Assembly (NCBI GenBank): GCA_032173965.1
Contig: CM063290.1
Coordinates: 5,035,501-5,099,500, forward strand
Origin: Sitta carolinensis
Lineage: Eukaryota; Chordata; Aves; Passeriformes; Sittidae
Reading direction: 5' to 3'
DNA: 64,000 nucleotides
Shown here: positions 61,914 through 64,000 of the stretch, piece by piece
Layout: each line of letters opens with the position of its first letter
Numbering within the stretch: the first letter of the stretch is position 1
The notes under the pieces: model-generated
Databases searched by the model: none
What the model was told of the DNA's origin: nothing
The model's input: the letters and a program-made list of their open reading frames with translations, nothing else
Program-made: the position numbers and the translations under genes

Positions 61914-62167
61914 ATCTCTCTTTTCATTCTTTAATAAATGCAGATAACATAACCTATCAAGACTGAGCTGAACTAAATATTAAATAATGCCAGTCTTTAA
62001 ACCAGTTTTGTGTTCCCTAGATTGCAATGAAAGTGCAATTTTTTTTTGACATGCAGTGTATTAAAATATATTTAATGAAGTTCTAATCAATTACAGGCAC
62101 TTCTCCCCCGTTTCAAATGAATCCAAACACTCTTTACACATTTAAAGGCAGGCATAAATGTGTGTAT

Positions 62168-62221
62168 ATCATAGAATGGTTTGGGTTGGAAAGCACCTTA
62201 AAAATCATGTAATTCCAACCT
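62168..62221 (-). mobile_element. Short CR1 3' tail fragment
   Basis: Read on +, ATCATAGAATGGTTTGGGTT followed by GGAAAGCACCTTAAAAATCA and AATTCCAACC is the antisense of the extreme 3' end of avian CR1. Only about 54 bases remain, a strongly 5'-truncated insertion or a deletion remnant. Confidence 0.93.
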
Positions 62222-64000
62222 TACATAAATACTTAGACAGTGCACTGGTAATTCAGAAATATCATATATTATTTTACTGTATTAGAATATAATCTATTAT
62301 TGCCCCATAGGTAGGCTCAGCTATTGCTGTCTATTGTCTGTATAGAGGAATTAGCCCTATACTTTGTTTTCCCAGCCAAATATCCCTTCCTGGACCTGTA
62401 CAATTTTCTGTAGCTGGAGACAACTCTTGTTGCCTCCCACCAGTCAGTATTCCTCTTTCCCCAGCAGTATTTTGGATGAGGGGAGCTATTGAGGCCCCTG
62501 GAGGGAAGGAGCAGGGAGAAGTGTTTGAAGCACAGCACAGGGAAGCAGAGTGGAAGACAGTGGGAAAGTTCTGGAAAGGGACCCCAGCCTTGGGGACAGG
62601 CCATAGCAAAAGTGATGTGTGAATGAACTGATATCACACATCAGTGCTGTGAGAGGGAGCTGAGGAACAGCTGAATGTGCTCCACAATTTGGTGCCATTT
62701 CTGCACAAGTGAAGATGGGTTGGGACCAGATGGAGTCTTGGTGGCCAAAGGTGGGATTGTTGCAAGTTGGGTGTAGATTGTCAGCTCCTGCCACCCACAA
62801 AAGGCATGGTAAAGAGAGAAATGGGTGGATTTCCCCCACAGTTAGCAGGGGATAATCTGTTTAAATGATAGTCAGAGCATTCATGAGATGTTCACATGGT
62901 GGCTCAGGGAACCTGGGGAAGATAGGTACATCCTCCTTGAAGGAGGGAGAATAAAACTTTGCACACTTGGATTCCAGTGGCTTATCTAGTGGCAAGGAGA
63001 GTGCTGTTATTTTATTTCACCTTTATTTCTTGCTTTTCAGTGTAACGAACAACCCAAAGATAAAGTTACTCCAGGGTTTTGTGTAGATGAAGAATGGCAG
63101 AATATCTCACCTGGTATTGCCTCTTTGGTGATAGTTTTTAGGCTGTTGGTTGATCTGTGGCTGGTGGCAAGTGATTGATTTTCATACACAAATTTTCTTT
63201 CTAGCTTTGAAACTCTTTTTTTTTTTTTTTTTTTTTCATGTAGTATTCCCTTGAGACTAACATAACAACATTCATGGGATTGCCCTGTTAGCAGAGTATG
63301 TTCTGCCTTTCCCTCCTGTGCCTGAGAGCTGCACTCTTTAGGCGACAGCAAAAGAGTTAAATTTCAGAGTACCGAAGGATTATGGACTTTCCTAATTAAC
63401 CATGGACTATAACTGTTATTGAAACAGGCGAAAAAATGTGCCTAGGCCATGATTATTCCAGTACATGGGAATGTCACAGGATAAACTGCTGCTGTGTCCT
63501 GTCATTCCTGCCATGGGCATTTAGATCCTGATCCTCCCTGGGTCTGAGAGACATAAATAGCCCAGCGTGGCTGGGACTGACCTTCCCTCCACTGGGATGT
63601 GCTCTCAGGTGAGGGTGTAAAAGCTTATCAAATTTTCGGGCACCTCCAGACCTTGCCTGGGGCTGTAGGCTCGGAAACAAGAGTGGGTTTGCTGTGCTTG
63701 GTTAGTGTCAATATTTTAAACCGAGGCGGATGTTAGTGGAGCAAAATACGGATTTTAAACGCAACGTGAAGGAAGTCTCTCTAAAATAACAGGAGATGTT
63801 AATGAGCTCTCTGCAAGAGGCTTAACTCGGGATGTTTTAATGTGTGGTTGTGGCTGTTCTTAAAAAATGAATAGACCTATCAACATTAAAAGGACTATTC
63901 TTTCCCTTCTGATCTGGCCTTCCTTTCTCCCCACCTCCCCTGAGTTGTCAACTTTCATTCTCTGCTGAGATCCTAGAAAGCAGGAGGGCTGGGGTCGGGG
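62222..64000. other. Non-coding stretch to window end
   Basis: No gene is supported. The - strand frames at 62317-62637, 62331-62609 and 62486-62839 overlap each other in different registers and lack domains. T21 lies at 63216-63236. No repeat family was identified. Confidence 0.5.
63216..63236. repeat. T21 homopolymer
   Basis: Twenty-one consecutive T, directly visible. Confidence 0.92.

Larger units (their letters stand above)
59641..62167. other. Non-coding stretch with candidate conserved segments
   Basis: No gene is supported. Frames at 59834-60094 and 59884-60258 overlap on opposite strands and have no domain. Positions 61130-61555 are repeat-free, balanced in composition and dense in TAAT cores and CACCTG-type E-boxes. 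This suggests but does not show an enhancer-like element. T18 lies at 61556-61573. Confidence 0.4.

Noticed and set aside
1..64000. CRISPR array, operon, prophage or other prokaryotic-type system
   Set aside because: There are no regularly spaced direct repeats with unique spacers and no packed coding frames. The repeat content is that of a vertebrate genome.

Overview
The window looks like vertebrate nuclear DNA, most likely from a bird and probably a songbird. It is AT-rich, has no long open reading frames and no operon-like packing. It carries several CR1 LINE 3' ends bearing the terminal ATTCTATGATT-type motif (20335-20800 +, 46215-46582 +, 54733-55176 -, 62168-62221 -), the dominant retroposon signature of avian genomes. 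Two solitary retroviral LTRs are also present, and the one at 41229-41651 resembles LTRs I associate with songbird genomes. No organism-specific gene was recognised, so the taxonomic call rests on repeats alone.

I found no protein-coding gene or exon, tRNA, rRNA or other RNA gene that I can defend. The open frames reach at most 155 codons. They lack recognisable domains, often run in several overlapping frames through the same low-complexity or GC-rich patch, and some are translated microsatellites. The window is best read as a gene desert or the inside of a very long intron.

Layout: 1-20334 is AT-rich unique-looking sequence with a perfect 17-bp hairpin (651-690), a perfect 15-bp hairpin (4685-4719), a (TA)23(TG)5 microsatellite (8073-8128) and traces of ancient CORE-SINE/MIR-like and fold-back repeats. 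20335-27189 holds a CR1 copy and a 42-base T run. 27190-28965 is a GC-richer island containing a solo LTR (28059-28712, - strand) with a 5-bp target duplication. 28966-40228 is again AT-rich and largely featureless, apart from a GC-rich patch near 33 kb. 40229-43480 is the most repeat-dense part: a T/G tract, a pyrimidine-rich GC patch, a GT/GTTT microsatellite, a second solo LTR (41229-41651, + strand) with an 8-bp terminal inverted repeat and a 4-bp target duplication, and a heavily decayed CR1/L3-type LINE on the - strand. 43481-64000 contains three more CR1 pieces, a (TTA)25 microsatellite, a 48-base T run and scattered homopolymers.

Nothing supports a novel enzymatic or defence system. 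The most defensible observations are the two structurally delimited solo LTRs, the old LINE remnant, several perfect short hairpins, and a few stretches whose texture suggests conserved non-coding (enhancer-like) sequence. That last suggestion could only be tested by cross-species alignment.
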